A stretch of DNA of 44,520 bases from a bacterium (GTDB taxonomy: Bacteria > UBP6 > UBA1177): assembly GCA_022703485.1 (NCBI GenBank), contig JAKLDO010000017.1, forward strand, positions 1-44,520, given 5' to 3'. Under the pieces are notes generated by a model, which saw only the letters and a program-made list of their open reading frames with translations, was not told where the DNA came from and made no database searches. Positions 1 to 8,290 of this stretch are shown piece by piece (positions within the stretch are counted from its first letter, which is position 1; each line of letters opens with the position of its first letter). The translations under genes and the position numbers were made by a program.

Positions 1-427
1 ACTCGATCTCCATTTCGACCATCTCATCCTTGAACTTGAGCGGTGTGTATTCCGCTTCGAACGGTTTGAGCTCTATGTCGATCTGCGGGAAGATCTCGAC
101 ACTGTACTTGAAAGTGAACGGAGCTCCTTCTGTAATGTCGCTTTTTTCGATTATTTTAGGAGCGGCTGCGAAATGAAGTTTCTCTTTTGCCACGGTCTCC
201 TGTATAGCACTTGATATGAAATGGTTCTCAGCTTCATCTTTAATGCTTTTTCCGTACATCTGCTTTATGACATTTGCAGGGACTTTACCTTTTCTGAAGC
301 CTTTGATGCTTACTGTTCTTGAAAGGTGTGCGAACGAGCTTTTAAGGTTTTCATCAACTTCATTTGAAGAGAAGGTGATCTCAAATTCCTTTTCGACGCT
401 GCTGATGCTGTTAAGTTTGTAATCCAT
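1..427 (-). CDS. tig: Trigger factor, N-terminal part (gene runs off the window)
   Basis: This is the first 142 codons of a ribosome-bound folding chaperone and peptidyl-prolyl isomerase that meets nascent chains at the exit tunnel. It starts at an ATG (425-427, read on the minus strand) with the sequence MDYKLNSISS. Residues 43-50 read GFRKGKVP, the trigger-factor signature loop that docks on ribosomal protein L23. The rest of the visible part matches the N-terminal domain and the start of the next domain; the C-terminal part lies outside the window. The gene follows five tRNA genes on the same strand with no obvious terminator between, so it may share their transcript. Confidence 0.95.
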   Translation of the reverse strand, partial: MDYKLNSISSVEKEFEITFSSNEVDENLKSSFAHLSRTVSIKGFRKGKVPANVIKQMYGKSIKDEAENHFISSAIQETVAKEKLHFAAAPKIIEKSDITEGAPFTFKYSVEIFPQIDIELKPFEAEYTPLKFKDEMVEMEIE

Positions 428-497
428 TTTTACCTCGTTTGTTCTGATTTTATATTTTCAGTGATCTGTTCATCAAACTCCAAGCTCCTTTGAGCTA

Positions 498-580
498 TGG
501 TGCGAAAGGGGGGACTCGAACCCCCACGGTTTCCCGCTAGATCCTAAGTCTAGTGCGTCTGCCAATTCCGCCACTCTCGC
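498..580 (-). tRNA. tRNA-Leu (anticodon UAG)
   Basis: On the minus strand this folds into a class II tRNA with a long variable arm. The acceptor stem GCGAGAG/CUUUCGC has one G-U pair. The anticodon stem CUAGA/UCUAG encloses loop CUUAGGA, giving anticodon UAG. The T arm has GGUUCGAGUCC, and the 3' CCA is encoded at 498-500. It is the last of five tandem tRNA genes before tig. Confidence 0.96.
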
Positions 581-631
581 AGTGATTACCGATTGACCGT
601 GTTCTTGAAACATCGTGCAGACTAAAAAAAG

Positions 632-707
632 TGGTAGGCCCTGAAGGATTTGAACCTTCGACCCACTGATTAAGAGTCAGTTGCTCTACCAACTGAGCTA
701 AGGGCCC
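632..707 (-). tRNA. tRNA-Lys (anticodon CUU)
   Basis: The cloverleaf is complete: acceptor GGGCCCU/AGGGCCU, anticodon stem ACUGA/UCAGU, loop CUCUUAA, so the anticodon is CUU. CCA is encoded at 632-634. The first acceptor pair is a G1-U72 wobble rather than G-C. It lies between tRNA-His and tRNA-Leu in the cluster. Confidence 0.96.
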
Positions 708-715
708 GCCAAATA

Positions 716-791
716 TGGGGTGGGAGATGGGACTCGAACCCACAACGCCCGGAACCACAATCCGGTGCTCTACCATTGAACTACACCCACC
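716..791 (-). tRNA. tRNA-His (anticodon GUG)
   Basis: The anticodon stem CCGGA/UCCGG encloses loop UUGUGGU, giving anticodon GUG. The extra 5' G(-1) opposite C73, the histidine identity element, is encoded in the DNA (791). CCA is encoded at 716-718. The acceptor stem carries an apparent U6-U67 mismatch. It sits 8 nt upstream of tRNA-Lys. Confidence 0.95.
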
Positions 792-822
792 ACAAGTCTC
801 ATATTTAAAATAACAAAATAAC

Positions 823-899
<77 letters not shown>

Positions 900-910
900 C
901 CCTCTTCTTC

Positions 911-988
<78 letters not shown>

Positions 989-1001
989 AAGTCCAATGGA
1001 T

Positions 1002-1027
1002 ATTATAAACAAACGACCCAAAATCAA
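1002..1027 (-). promoter_or_regulatory. Probable promoter of the tRNA-tig operon
   Basis: A perfect TATAAT reads on the minus strand at 1007-1002, which would place transcription start only a few bases before tRNA-Pro. TTGATT lies at 1027-1022, but only 14 nt away; paired with the overlapping TAATAT (1005-1000) the spacing is 16. The -10 is convincing, the -35 less so. Confidence 0.55.
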
Positions 1028-1081
1028 GTTTTTTAGGAAATTCGGCTTTATTTGATTGAAAAGCTTAAAAATATCAATACA

Positions 1082-1109
1082 TTGCGAATCATCTTGAAAA
1101 AAATAAATA
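1082..1109 (+). promoter_or_regulatory. Possible promoter for the MBOAT-SGNH pair
   Basis: TTGCGA (1082-1087) is followed after 16 nt by TAAATA (1104-1109), about 50 nt before the chosen MBOAT start. Both boxes are imperfect and the surroundings are AT-rich, so chance is possible. Confidence 0.35.
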
Positions 1110-1160
1110 TCCTGCTATTGTTTGATGTTTTTTTTGCCTTTTATCAGGGCTGGACAGGGG

Positions 1161-2555
1161 ATGCTTTTTAATTCGTATGTTTACATTCTTGTTTTTCTTC
1201 CGCTGACCCTTCTGATATATTTCAATCTCGCGAGGATAAGGAACAGTCTTGTCGCGAACTACTTTCTTGTAGGGGCGAGCTTCTTTTTCTATTCCTACTG
1301 GGAGCCGCGATATCTGGTTCTGATGCTGATATCAATAATTTTCAACTATTCGATAGGTACGCTTCTTTCAAAAATGACCTCGAGAAGTACGGCAAAGACC
1401 GCGCTCATAACGGGCATAGTTCTTAACATTGCCGCTCTTGGATATTATAAGTATGCCGATTTTTTCATTAAAAGCGTCAACGGTCTGACAGGTTTCGACC
1501 TTGCCATGCGGAACATCGCTCTTCCTCTGGCGATCTCTTTCTTCACTTTCCAGCAGATCGCTTATCTCGTTGACAGTTACAGAGGGCTGACAAAGGAATA
1601 TGATTTCCTTAACTACTGTCTGTTCGTCTCGTTCTTTCCGCAGCTGATAGCAGGTCCGATAGTTCATCACAAGGAAATGATGGTCCAGTTCGAAAATGAA
1701 AAGAACAGGGTTTTCAGCCATGAGAACTTTCACAAAGGATTTTTTATTTTTGCGATGGGACTTTTCAAAAAGACTGTTATTGCCGATTCTTTCGCCAACT
1801 GGGCAAATTACGGTTACGATAACGACATTTCCCTGACTCTGGCGAATGCGTGGATAACTTCTCTTGCATACACTTTTCAGCTCTATTTCGATTTTTCGGG
1901 ATACAGCGATATGGCGATCGGTGCCGGAAAGATGTTCAACATAGATCTGCCTGTGAATTTTAATTCGCCGTATAAGGCTGAAAACATTCAGGAATTCTGG
2001 AAAAGATGGCATATGACCCTTTCGAGATGGCTGAGGGATTATCTTTACATTCCTCTGGGCGGGTCGAAGAACGGCACGGCAAAGACATGTTCAAATCTGA
2101 TGGTGACATTCCTTCTGGGCGGTCTGTGGCACGGGGCGTCATGGACTTTTGTGGCATGGGGATTTCTTCACGGGCTCGGAAGTGTGATCCACAAGCTGTG
2201 GTCAAAGACCGGAATCAGGCTTTCAAGGACGCTAAGCATTTTCATCACTTTCATTTTTGTTCACACGGCATGGGTTTTTTTCAGAGCTGAAACCTTCGGA
2301 AAGGCGTTTTACATGATAAAAGGTCTTTACGGTTTCAACGGATATTCGGATTATATAGCCTGCTACGGCTCCATGAGCGAGGCACTTGTCATGACAGCCA
2401 TTGCGCTCTGGATAGTTTTCAGGAATAAAAACTCTCAGGAACTGGCAGAACATTTTGAAAGCACATACTTCTACCTTGTAATAACGGCTGTTCTTTTTGC
2501 TTTCGGGATATTTGCAACGGGAAGTGTGAACGAATTTCTTTATTTTAATTTTTAG
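1161..2555 (+). CDS. MBOAT-family membrane O-acyltransferase (AlgI/DltB type)
   Basis: This 464-residue multi-pass membrane protein should move acyl (often acetyl) groups across or at the inner membrane onto an exported polymer. The family hallmarks are clear: it opens MLFNSYVYILVFLP, and it has QEFWKRWHMTLSRWLRDY with His284 and GGLWHGASW with the invariant catalytic His324. An upstream in-frame ATG (1122) would add 13 residues, but family members begin at MLFNS, so 1161 is preferred. It is followed after 5 nt by an SGNH-like gene, the usual pairing for alginate- or cellulose-type O-acetylation machines. The acceptor polymer cannot be told from the window. Confidence 0.92.
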   Translation: MLFNSYVYILVFLPLTLLIYFNLARIRNSLVANYFLVGASFFFYSYWEPRYLVLMLISIIFNYSIGTLLSKMTSRSTAKTALITGIVLNIAALGYYKYADFFIKSVNGLTGFDLAMRNIALPLAISFFTFQQIAYLVDSYRGLTKEYDFLNYCLFVSFFPQLIAGPIVHHKEMMVQFENEKNRVFSHENFHKGFFIFAMGLFKKTVIADSFANWANYGYDNDISLTLANAWITSLAYTFQLYFDFSGYSDMAIGAGKMFNIDLPVNFNSPYKAENIQEFWKRWHMTLSRWLRDYLYIPLGGSKNGTAKTCSNLMVTFLLGGLWHGASWTFVAWGFLHGLGSVIHKLWSKTGIRLSRTLSIFITFIFVHTAWVFFRAETFGKAFYMIKGLYGFNGYSDYIACYGSMSEALVMTAIALWIVFRNKNSQELAEHFESTYFYLVITAVLFAFGIFATGSVNEFLYFNF

Positions 2556-2560
2556 GTGAA

Positions 2561-3592
2561 ATGAGCTACACGGTAAAAACACTCATATTTTCATTTATCA
2601 TAGTGATGCTCACCTATCTTTTTGTCCTTTCGGTGGACCCTTACGATAAGGAAGGGATAGATCTGTGGGGAGTCGGAAGCAAGGCGGTCACCTCTGCCAG
2701 GGAAATGAAATTTACTCATCTGGACAGCGGACGGAACATGTACAAGGCTTTCATTTTAGGAAGCAGCAGAGTGCTGAGGATGGACCCTTTGATCGTCGAA
2801 AAATATACAGGTTTTAAAACATATAATTACGGTGTTGAAAATGCCAACGCCGAGGACCTGCTTGCTGAAACGATGCATATCATTGACAGGCAGGAGCCTG
2901 AAATGATAGTCCTTTTTGTCGATTTCTATATGATGAACGGCTATATCGGTGCCGACAGAAGGCTTGCGCAGAGCCGTCTTTCGAAATATCTGAATCAGAA
3001 AAGCCTTGATGAGTCCGAAGTTTCGGGGGTTCCCTATTTTCACAGATCGTATCTGACCTTGAGGTCGCTGAAAGATTCTCTGGACCTCTTCATTTTCAGG
3101 AATGAATCAAGAGGGGATTCGGTGTATCTTCCAAACGGACGGCGGATAATTGAGGAGCCTGTCGAAGAGCCGAGACTTGCAACTGAATATTTCGAGAATC
3201 AGTACAAGGATTTCAGAAAGGATGGAGAAAGGCTTGAAATGTTCGGCAGGATCAAGTCTTTGTGCCAGCAAAAAGGCATCAAGCTGATCGTCGGTCAGAC
3301 ACCCATGAACACGGAGCATATTAAAAAAGTGCTTGCAGATCCGCGACTGAGAGAGATGTTCATAACCTATAAGAGAGAACTTGTCAGGATATTCGGCGGT
3401 TTTCATGATTTCAACAACTTCTCTGTTTCGGCATACAATGAAAAGAAATACTGGTACGATTCGGTCCATCCTTCAGAAAACCTGACACCTCTTATGATAA
3501 ACAGGATGTTTGACAGGGAGAATGAAGAAAATCCCGGGTTCGGGATATATGTTACAGCCGCCAATCTGGATGAATATCTGAGGCAGTTCTAA
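2561..3592 (+). CDS. Membrane-anchored SGNH/AlgJ-like acyl-transfer partner
   Basis: The protein has 343 residues, one N-terminal membrane helix (about 5-24) and then a periplasmic domain. ILGSSRVLRMDP (Ser68/Ser69) looks like the nucleophile block of an SGNH hydrolase, and YDSVHP near the C-terminus (Asp300, His303) fits the DxxH catalytic pair. The start ATG lies 5 nt after the MBOAT stop with AGGTGA as ribosome site, so the two are translationally coupled. By analogy with AlgI-AlgJ/AlgX and similar pairs, it probably passes the acyl group from the MBOAT partner to the polymer. Overall similarity to any one named family is weak, so the role is inferred from motifs and context. Confidence 0.7.
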   Translation: MSYTVKTLIFSFIIVMLTYLFVLSVDPYDKEGIDLWGVGSKAVTSAREMKFTHLDSGRNMYKAFILGSSRVLRMDPLIVEKYTGFKTYNYGVENANAEDLLAETMHIIDRQEPEMIVLFVDFYMMNGYIGADRRLAQSRLSKYLNQKSLDESEVSGVPYFHRSYLTLRSLKDSLDLFIFRNESRGDSVYLPNGRRIIEEPVEEPRLATEYFENQYKDFRKDGERLEMFGRIKSLCQQKGIKLIVGQTPMNTEHIKKVLADPRLREMFITYKRELVRIFGGFHDFNNFSVSAYNEKKYWYDSVHPSENLTPLMINRMFDRENEENPGFGIYVTAANLDEYLRQF

Positions 3593-3867
3593 GATTTTCT
3601 CTTAAAACTTATTGTGATCTCAAGGTTTTCAAGGGTTTTTGCAAGCAGTTCCGGCTTGTCAATGCGCGAAAGCTCCTTCTGGACCTCGTTTGAGATCATT
3701 GTGGCGAGCTCTTTTTTCAGTTTATCGCTCTGTCCTGCGACCTGATGAACGATCTCCGAAGCGAGCTGTTTCGTGAATGTCAGGTCGAGATTCTCTTTTA
3801 TAGCTTCCCTGATCTCATTGGAAAATGGAACCTTTTCAAGCAGTTTGTCAACGATCTTTCCACTCAT
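3589..3867 (-). CDS. Small hypothetical protein, end of the panC operon
   Basis: This 92-residue, mostly helical and highly charged protein begins MSGKIVDKLL. It has no signal peptide, membrane segment or motif I recognise. Its start lies inside the end of folK (20 nt overlap), which supports real translation by coupling. Its stop overlaps the stop of the convergent SGNH gene by 4 nt. It may be a small helical regulator or adaptor, but nothing in the sequence says which. Confidence 0.6.
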   Translation of the reverse strand: MSGKIVDKLLEKVPFSNEIREAIKENLDLTFTKQLASEIVHQVAGQSDKLKKELATMISNEVQKELSRIDKPELLAKTLENLEITISFKRKS

Positions 3868-4381
3868 AGCTCACTTTCTCCATATTTAAAGGACATAATT
3901 TCTCTATCCGCTGTCCTGTAAACTTGTCCTTCCTGTTCTCTATTGTTCTCTGGAGTGACAGTTTTTCAGTTTCAAAAATATCGGTCCTTTCGATTATTTC
4001 AAGAGTGGGGAATATCACAAAAAGTCTGTTCATCGCCTCTTTGTGAGGGATTGTAAGAGATTTTGATGAATGTGTCCCTTTCTCCCAGAAAAGTATGTCA
4101 AGATCAATATTCCTCGGGCCTTTGGGCACAGTTTTTATCCTGCCCATTTCATTTTCAACATCTTTCAGTTTCCTAAGCAGTTCATCAGGCTGAAGTTCTG
4201 TTTCTATCATAGCGGAAACATTTAGAAAATCGTCCTGGCAGACAAAATCGACAGGGGATGAGCAGTAAACGTTCGAATATTCCTGCACAGCTATGTTCCT
4301 GTCCTCAAGATGCATGATTGCTCTGGAAATATTGTCCAGTCCGTTACCTACATTTGAACCAAGAGAGATAAGATACTTCAT
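3848..4381 (-). CDS. folK: 2-amino-4-hydroxy-6-hydroxymethyldihydropteridine pyrophosphokinase (HPPK)
   Basis: HPPK transfers pyrophosphate from ATP to 6-hydroxymethyl-7,8-dihydropterin in folate synthesis. The 177-residue protein opens with the typical ISLGSNVGN and carries KGPRNIDLDILFW, matching the family signature GPRxxDLDIL whose aspartates bind magnesium. Length is normal for a single-domain HPPK. It starts 1 nt after the upstream aminotransferase stop and overlaps the next gene, so it is part of a panC-led operon. No folP or folB lies nearby. Confidence 0.93.
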   Translation of the reverse strand: MKYLISLGSNVGNGLDNISRAIMHLEDRNIAVQEYSNVYCSSPVDFVCQDDFLNVSAMIETELQPDELLRKLKDVENEMGRIKTVPKGPRNIDLDILFWEKGTHSSKSLTIPHKEAMNRLFVIFPTLEIIERTDIFETEKLSLQRTIENRKDKFTGQRIEKLCPLNMEKVSYEWKDR

Positions 4382-4382
4382 T

Positions 4383-5534
4383 TCATAACCTCAGTCTGCC
4401 GCCGAATTCAATAAGATCTTCCGTTTTGCAAGCGAAGCACGCCCTGAACCAGCCTTCACCTTCATTTCCAAGAAGAGAACCCGGAGTTATTACAGTTCCG
4501 TGTTTTTCAATCATCAACGCCGCAAATTCCATGGATGTCAATCCGTCAGGAACTTTGGCCCACACATAGAATGTACTCCCGGAATCAAAATATTCAATAC
4601 CATTTTTTGAAAAAATCGATTTCAGCAGAGTCCGGTTGTTCTTGTAGTAATACCGCATGTTTACAAGATAATCGTCGCAATTGAGCATTGCGTACGCTCC
4701 TGCCGCCTGAACGGGCTGGAACACAGAAGAGCCTCTGATAGCTTTTATCTTTACCAGAGCGGATATGATGCCGGCTGCACCTGCGGCGAACCCGATCCTG
4801 AACCCTGTCATGCTGAATGTTTTGGAAAGTGAGTGGAATTCTATCACCCTTTCAATTGCTCCGGGGAGTTCAAGAAGTGAAATGTTCCTTGAATCTTCAT
4901 AAACTTCGGAATATGCCATGTCCGAGATCACCGCCCAGTCGTATTTCTGTGCCTGTGACAGGAGCTCTTTTGCAAATTCCGCGTTCATTGTGCCGGTGGT
5001 GGGATTGTTAGGATAGTTTATGTAAATGTACTTGGCTTTATTCTTAATGTTTTCAGGTATTTTGCTTAGATCAGGAAGAAACCCGTTCTCAATTCTCTGA
5101 GGTATGAAATAAGCGCTTCCCCCCGCAGTCTCTATTCCTGACTGAACAGCTGGATATGCGGGTCCCGGCACTATTGCGATGTCACCGGTATCGATGAAAG
5201 CTGAAGATACTCTGAAAAGCCCTTCTTTTGTTCCGATGAGAGCGGTTATCTCTTTTTCAGGATCGAGCTTCACGCCGTGCCTGCGTTCCATCCACACAGC
5301 GGCGGCTTCGCGGAAGAAAGGGTATCCATTATAGAAGTTGTAATGATGATTGACTGGGTTTTCGGCCGCTTTTTTCAGTGCTTCGACTGCTCCGGCAGGA
5401 GCTGAAAGTGATGTGTCGCCAACTCCCAGGTCGATGACCTTGATACCTTTTTTTATATATTCAGCTTTTATATCATTGACTTTTTTGAACGGGTAGGGCG
5501 CTGATTCGATTATGCTTTTTGAAAAGCGGACCAA
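4383..5534 (-). CDS. PLP-dependent class I/II aminotransferase, LL-diaminopimelate aminotransferase-like
   Basis: This 383-residue fold-type I aminotransferase shows the family blocks in order: IDLGVGD (34-40), YPNNPTTG (174-181), SDMAYSE (204-210; Asp205 and Tyr208 contact the cofactor), SLSKTFSMTG with the Schiff-base Lys238, and Arg246. The N-terminal region, with NHHYNFYNGYPFFREA and ALIGTKEG, resembles the DapL2-type LL-diaminopimelate aminotransferases that make lysine and peptidoglycan precursors. Related enzymes act on alanine or aromatic amino acids, so the substrate is not certain. It starts 1 nt after panC ends. Confidence 0.8.
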   Translation of the reverse strand: MVRFSKSIIESAPYPFKKVNDIKAEYIKKGIKVIDLGVGDTSLSAPAGAVEALKKAAENPVNHHYNFYNGYPFFREAAAVWMERRHGVKLDPEKEITALIGTKEGLFRVSSAFIDTGDIAIVPGPAYPAVQSGIETAGGSAYFIPQRIENGFLPDLSKIPENIKNKAKYIYINYPNNPTTGTMNAEFAKELLSQAQKYDWAVISDMAYSEVYEDSRNISLLELPGAIERVIEFHSLSKTFSMTGFRIGFAAGAAGIISALVKIKAIRGSSVFQPVQAAGAYAMLNCDDYLVNMRYYYKNNRTLLKSIFSKNGIEYFDSGSTFYVWAKVPDGLTSMEFAALMIEKHGTVITPGSLLGNEGEGWFRACFACKTEDLIEFGGRLRL

Positions 5535-5535
5535 T

Positions 5536-6396
5536 TTATCCTCCTATGAACATGTTATCTATAAGTCTTGTGTTGCCGATGTACGCCGCGATGAAAACAT
5601 GTGAATCTTTCACGAGAAACCTGCTTTTTGAAAGATCTGTACTATTCCTTATTTCAAGATAGTCAATTCTGATTCCCGGAACGAGAGATTCGAGTTTTCT
5701 GACCGCTTCGGCTTCAACGAACTCTATCGGAACCGCAAGCCTGTCAAACCGTGCGGAAACAGCTTTCTGTTTAATGTATTCAAGCACTTTGTAAATGTTC
5801 GGAGCGAGCGACCTTTCTTCAGGTGAAAGGTAGCGGTTCCTGGAACTTTTTGCAAGTCCGTCCTTTTCGCGGACTGTCGGGATCCCCTTGATCTTAACGG
5901 GAAAATGGAGGTCCGAGGCCATTTTTCTGATTATTGCGAGCTGCTGAAAATCCTTTTCGCCAAAAAATGCTATATCGGGCTGTACTATATTGAAAAGTAT
6001 CGAAACTACTTGCACGACCCCGTCAAAATGCCCCGGTCTGCTTTTTCCGCAGAGTATTGAAGCTATGTCGGATGACACTTTGAATGTTATGAACGGTGTA
6101 CCTTTGCCGTAGATCTCCTCTTTTTCCGGCGTGAAAACTATCGTTGCGCCGGCCTCCTCGCATTTTTTGAGATCGTCATCAAGAGTTCTCGGATACTTGG
6201 CAAAGTCCTCGTTCGGGCCGAACTGCGTAGGATTAACGAAAATGCTCACGATCGTGGAGCCGCATTCAGACGCACTCCTTTTTATCAGCTCCATGTGACC
6301 CTCGTGGAGCGCACCCATCGTCGGAACAAAACCCGCAGAGCCTTTTAACTCTCTGCGCAAAGCCCTTAATTCACTCACGCTCTTTACAACCTGCAT
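5536..6396 (-). CDS. panC: Pantothenate synthetase (pantoate-beta-alanine ligase)
   Basis: PanC joins pantoate and beta-alanine with ATP to give pantothenate, the coenzyme A precursor. The 286 residues contain PTMGALHEGH (25-34, nucleotide-binding HxGH region), SIFVNPTQFGPNEDF, FGEKDFQQL and KSSRNRYLS, all diagnostic. Length is normal. It is the first gene of a four-gene minus-strand operon with the aminotransferase, folK and a small unknown gene; no panB or panD is present in the window. Confidence 0.97.
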   Translation of the reverse strand: MQVVKSVSELRALRRELKGSAGFVPTMGALHEGHMELIKRSASECGSTIVSIFVNPTQFGPNEDFAKYPRTLDDDLKKCEEAGATIVFTPEKEEIYGKGTPFITFKVSSDIASILCGKSRPGHFDGVVQVVSILFNIVQPDIAFFGEKDFQQLAIIRKMASDLHFPVKIKGIPTVREKDGLAKSSRNRYLSPEERSLAPNIYKVLEYIKQKAVSARFDRLAVPIEFVEAEAVRKLESLVPGIRIDYLEIRNSTDLSKSRFLVKDSHVFIAAYIGNTRLIDNMFIGG

Positions 6397-6529
6397 TGTT
6401 CTCTCCTTTCATTTTTTCAACACTGCGCAGTTTATATCAGAAAAAGGAACAGTTTTAAAGTTTTGTTGATCTGTGAGGTCTATAAAAACAATCGAGGTTG
6501 ACGGAATACCAAATGTTTGTTAGATTACT

Positions 6530-6535
6530 TATAAT
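6530..6535 (+). promoter_or_regulatory. Possible -10 box for the FGE-like lipoprotein gene
   Basis: A perfect TATAAT lies 58 nt before the start at 6594, in the divergent gap with panC. No good -35 sits at 16-18 nt; a TTGACG at 6498-6503 is 26 nt away, too far. This is the only promoter-like element I see in the 197-nt gap. Confidence 0.3.
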
Positions 6536-6593
6536 AAAAAGGTTCGGATTCTTAAACTAAAAGCCTGATCTTTTGAACTTTTGGAGACATAAA

Positions 6594-7571
6594 ATGAGAA
6601 ATATGCTGTCTGTTTTCGTGATCATTTTTTTTATGATATCCTGTGGAGATAAAGAAAAATCATCTGACAACGATGTTTCAGGTGACAGTGATGCAGCAAG
6701 TGTTAGTGACGGAAATGATGAATTAAATGCCGATCCGGATGTCACCGATGATACGCCTGTTGACGAAGACGAAGGTGACACCTCCCCCGATATTGATAAT
6801 GATGATTCAGGGGACTCCGGTCCTGATGATATAGGAGCAATGATAGATATTCCGGCGGGTCCTTTCATGATGGGCTGTTCAGGCGGAACATATTGCATCA
6901 GTTCAAGTTCTCCGGCACATGAAGTGACACTTTCGGCATACAGAATAGGTAAATATGAAGTTACTGCCGGCGAATATCAGAAGTGTATAGATGCCGGGAA
7001 TTGCAATAACAGTAATGAAAACGAGCCGCATTATATGACAAGTGATGGCGGAGCATATCCATGTAATCTTGGAGATGAATTAAAAAAAGATCATCCGATG
7101 AACTGTGTAAGTTGGTATGGAGCTAAAGCTTATTGTGAGTGGGTTGGAAAAAGACTTCCGACCGAAGCGCAGTGGGAAAAAGCGGCACGGGGTACTGACA
7201 GTATTGTCTATCCATGGGGTGAAGAGTCCCCAAGCTGTGAATATGCAGTCTTTTTTCCTGAAAATGATACTTCGTACGGATGCGGAAAAGGCACAACCTG
7301 GATAGTTGGGAGCAAGGAAAAAGGGAAAAGCCCGTATGGTTTATACGATATGGCCGGAAATGCTCAAGAATGGGTAAATGACTGGTTCAGTGAAACATAT
7401 TATACCGAATCACCTACGGAAAATCCGACAGGTCCTGAAACTGGTGACTGGCGTATTCTCCGCGGCGGATCATATATAAGCTCTGATATAGGATTGATAA
7501 CAACAAGCAGAGATGCGAAAGTACCATACTTTAAAGGTTGTGGATACATTGGTTTCCGATGTGCTGAATGA
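6594..7571 (+). CDS. Lipoprotein with an FGE-sulfatase (SUMF1-type) domain, catalytic cysteines missing
   Basis: The 325-residue protein has a lipoprotein signal ending in MISC (Cys17), an Asp/Ser-rich linker (about 20-77) and an FGE-sulfatase domain (about 80-325). Domain landmarks are IPAGPFMMG, GKYEVTAGEY, CVSWYGAKAYCEWVGKRLP, GLYDMAGNAQEWV, RILRGGSY and the terminal GFRC. True formylglycine-generating enzymes carry a catalytic cysteine pair just after RGGSW; here that stretch reads ISSDIGLITTSRDA with no cysteine, so it is probably a binding or structural member. The start at 6594 is chosen because TTGGAG lies 7 nt upstream and the signal peptide begins there; an ATG at 6573 is in frame but poorly placed. 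Confidence 0.85.
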   Translation: MRNMLSVFVIIFFMISCGDKEKSSDNDVSGDSDAASVSDGNDELNADPDVTDDTPVDEDEGDTSPDIDNDDSGDSGPDDIGAMIDIPAGPFMMGCSGGTYCISSSSPAHEVTLSAYRIGKYEVTAGEYQKCIDAGNCNNSNENEPHYMTSDGGAYPCNLGDELKKDHPMNCVSWYGAKAYCEWVGKRLPTEAQWEKAARGTDSIVYPWGEESPSCEYAVFFPENDTSYGCGKGTTWIVGSKEKGKSPYGLYDMAGNAQEWVNDWFSETYYTESPTENPTGPETGDWRILRGGSYISSDIGLITTSRDAKVPYFKGCGYIGFRCAE

Positions 7572-7599
7572 TTGCCGGTACATTATTCGGAGGAAGAAA

Positions 7600-8196
7600 A
7601 TGAATAAAATAATTATCGCGGTTGTTATGCTTTTTTTGTTGATCGGCTGCGGGGAAGGAGGATGTAAACAAATGTCATGGGAGGCTTCATCATCGTTAAG
7701 CTTAAAATCCGGTGCGGGAAATCAATGTGGAAACATCAATGATTACTACGACATTGATATTGAAGAGATCATTTCAGAAATCCAGAAAATGAAATTTATA
7801 TTGAATGATACATGCAAAGAAGTGAATTTTGAAACTGGAGAAATGGAAGATGTTCAGTGTCCTGAATTGGTTCCCGAAACAATTGAGTTTGGAGAAGTTG
7901 TCAGCTGTAGTTTCAGCACTCCGCCCGCTGAAAACACCAAATGTTCCATCGGACCTTTGGGTATGTCATTCAGCAGTGACACATATTTTGAAAGAATAAG
8001 CTGGGAATTCGATGTTGAAAACCCTGATAATCCTACAGAATTTTATTCGTATAAAAATGACAAATCGATGAATAGTGGAGATTTTTCCTTTAACGATAAA
8101 AAGGAATCAATTCTTTTTTCATGGACTGAAACCTCAGATGAAGGTGTCGAAGAAGTAAAAAAGATACATGCTGAATATTCCGTTGAAACGAAGTAG
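7600..8196 (+). CDS. Hypothetical lipoprotein
   Basis: The 198-residue protein has a lipoprotein signal (LLIGC, Cys17) followed by an acidic secreted domain with several cysteines (for example NQCG, NDTCK, VQCPE, VSCSF, TKCS), which could form disulfides. I recognise no family. GGAGG sits 6 nt before the ATG at 7600, and the preceding gene stops only 28 nt upstream, so it is probably co-transcribed with the FGE-like lipoprotein. Confidence 0.75.
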   Translation: MNKIIIAVVMLFLLIGCGEGGCKQMSWEASSSLSLKSGAGNQCGNINDYYDIDIEEIISEIQKMKFILNDTCKEVNFETGEMEDVQCPELVPETIEFGEVVSCSFSTPPAENTKCSIGPLGMSFSSDTYFERISWEFDVENPDNPTEFYSYKNDKSMNSGDFSFNDKKESILFSWTETSDEGVEEVKKIHAEYSVETK

Positions 8197-8237
8197 TTAC
8201 GGTAAAATACTTTGAAAGCCCGCAGTGTTTTCACGAT

Positions 8238-8265
8238 TTGCCAAATAATCTCATTGCTGTATAAT
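8238..8265 (+). promoter_or_regulatory. Promoter for the Ycf46-like/NFACT/barrel operon
   Basis: TTGCCA (8238-8243), 16 nt, TATAAT (8260-8265): an 11 of 12 match to the sigma-70 consensus, 25 nt ahead of the AAA ATPase start. Confidence 0.65.
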
Positions 8266-8290
8266 TCCGGGAAGCCATTGGAGGATGATC

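Noticed and set aside
1368-2012. Long open frame on the minus strand inside the MBOAT gene (214 codons)
   Set aside because: It is antisense to a gene with clear catalytic motifs, has no recognisable domain and no ribosome site; a coding shadow.
6498-6535. TTGACG plus TATAAT as a full promoter ahead of the FGE-like gene
   Set aside because: The 26-nt spacing is far outside the working range; only the -10 was kept, at low confidence.
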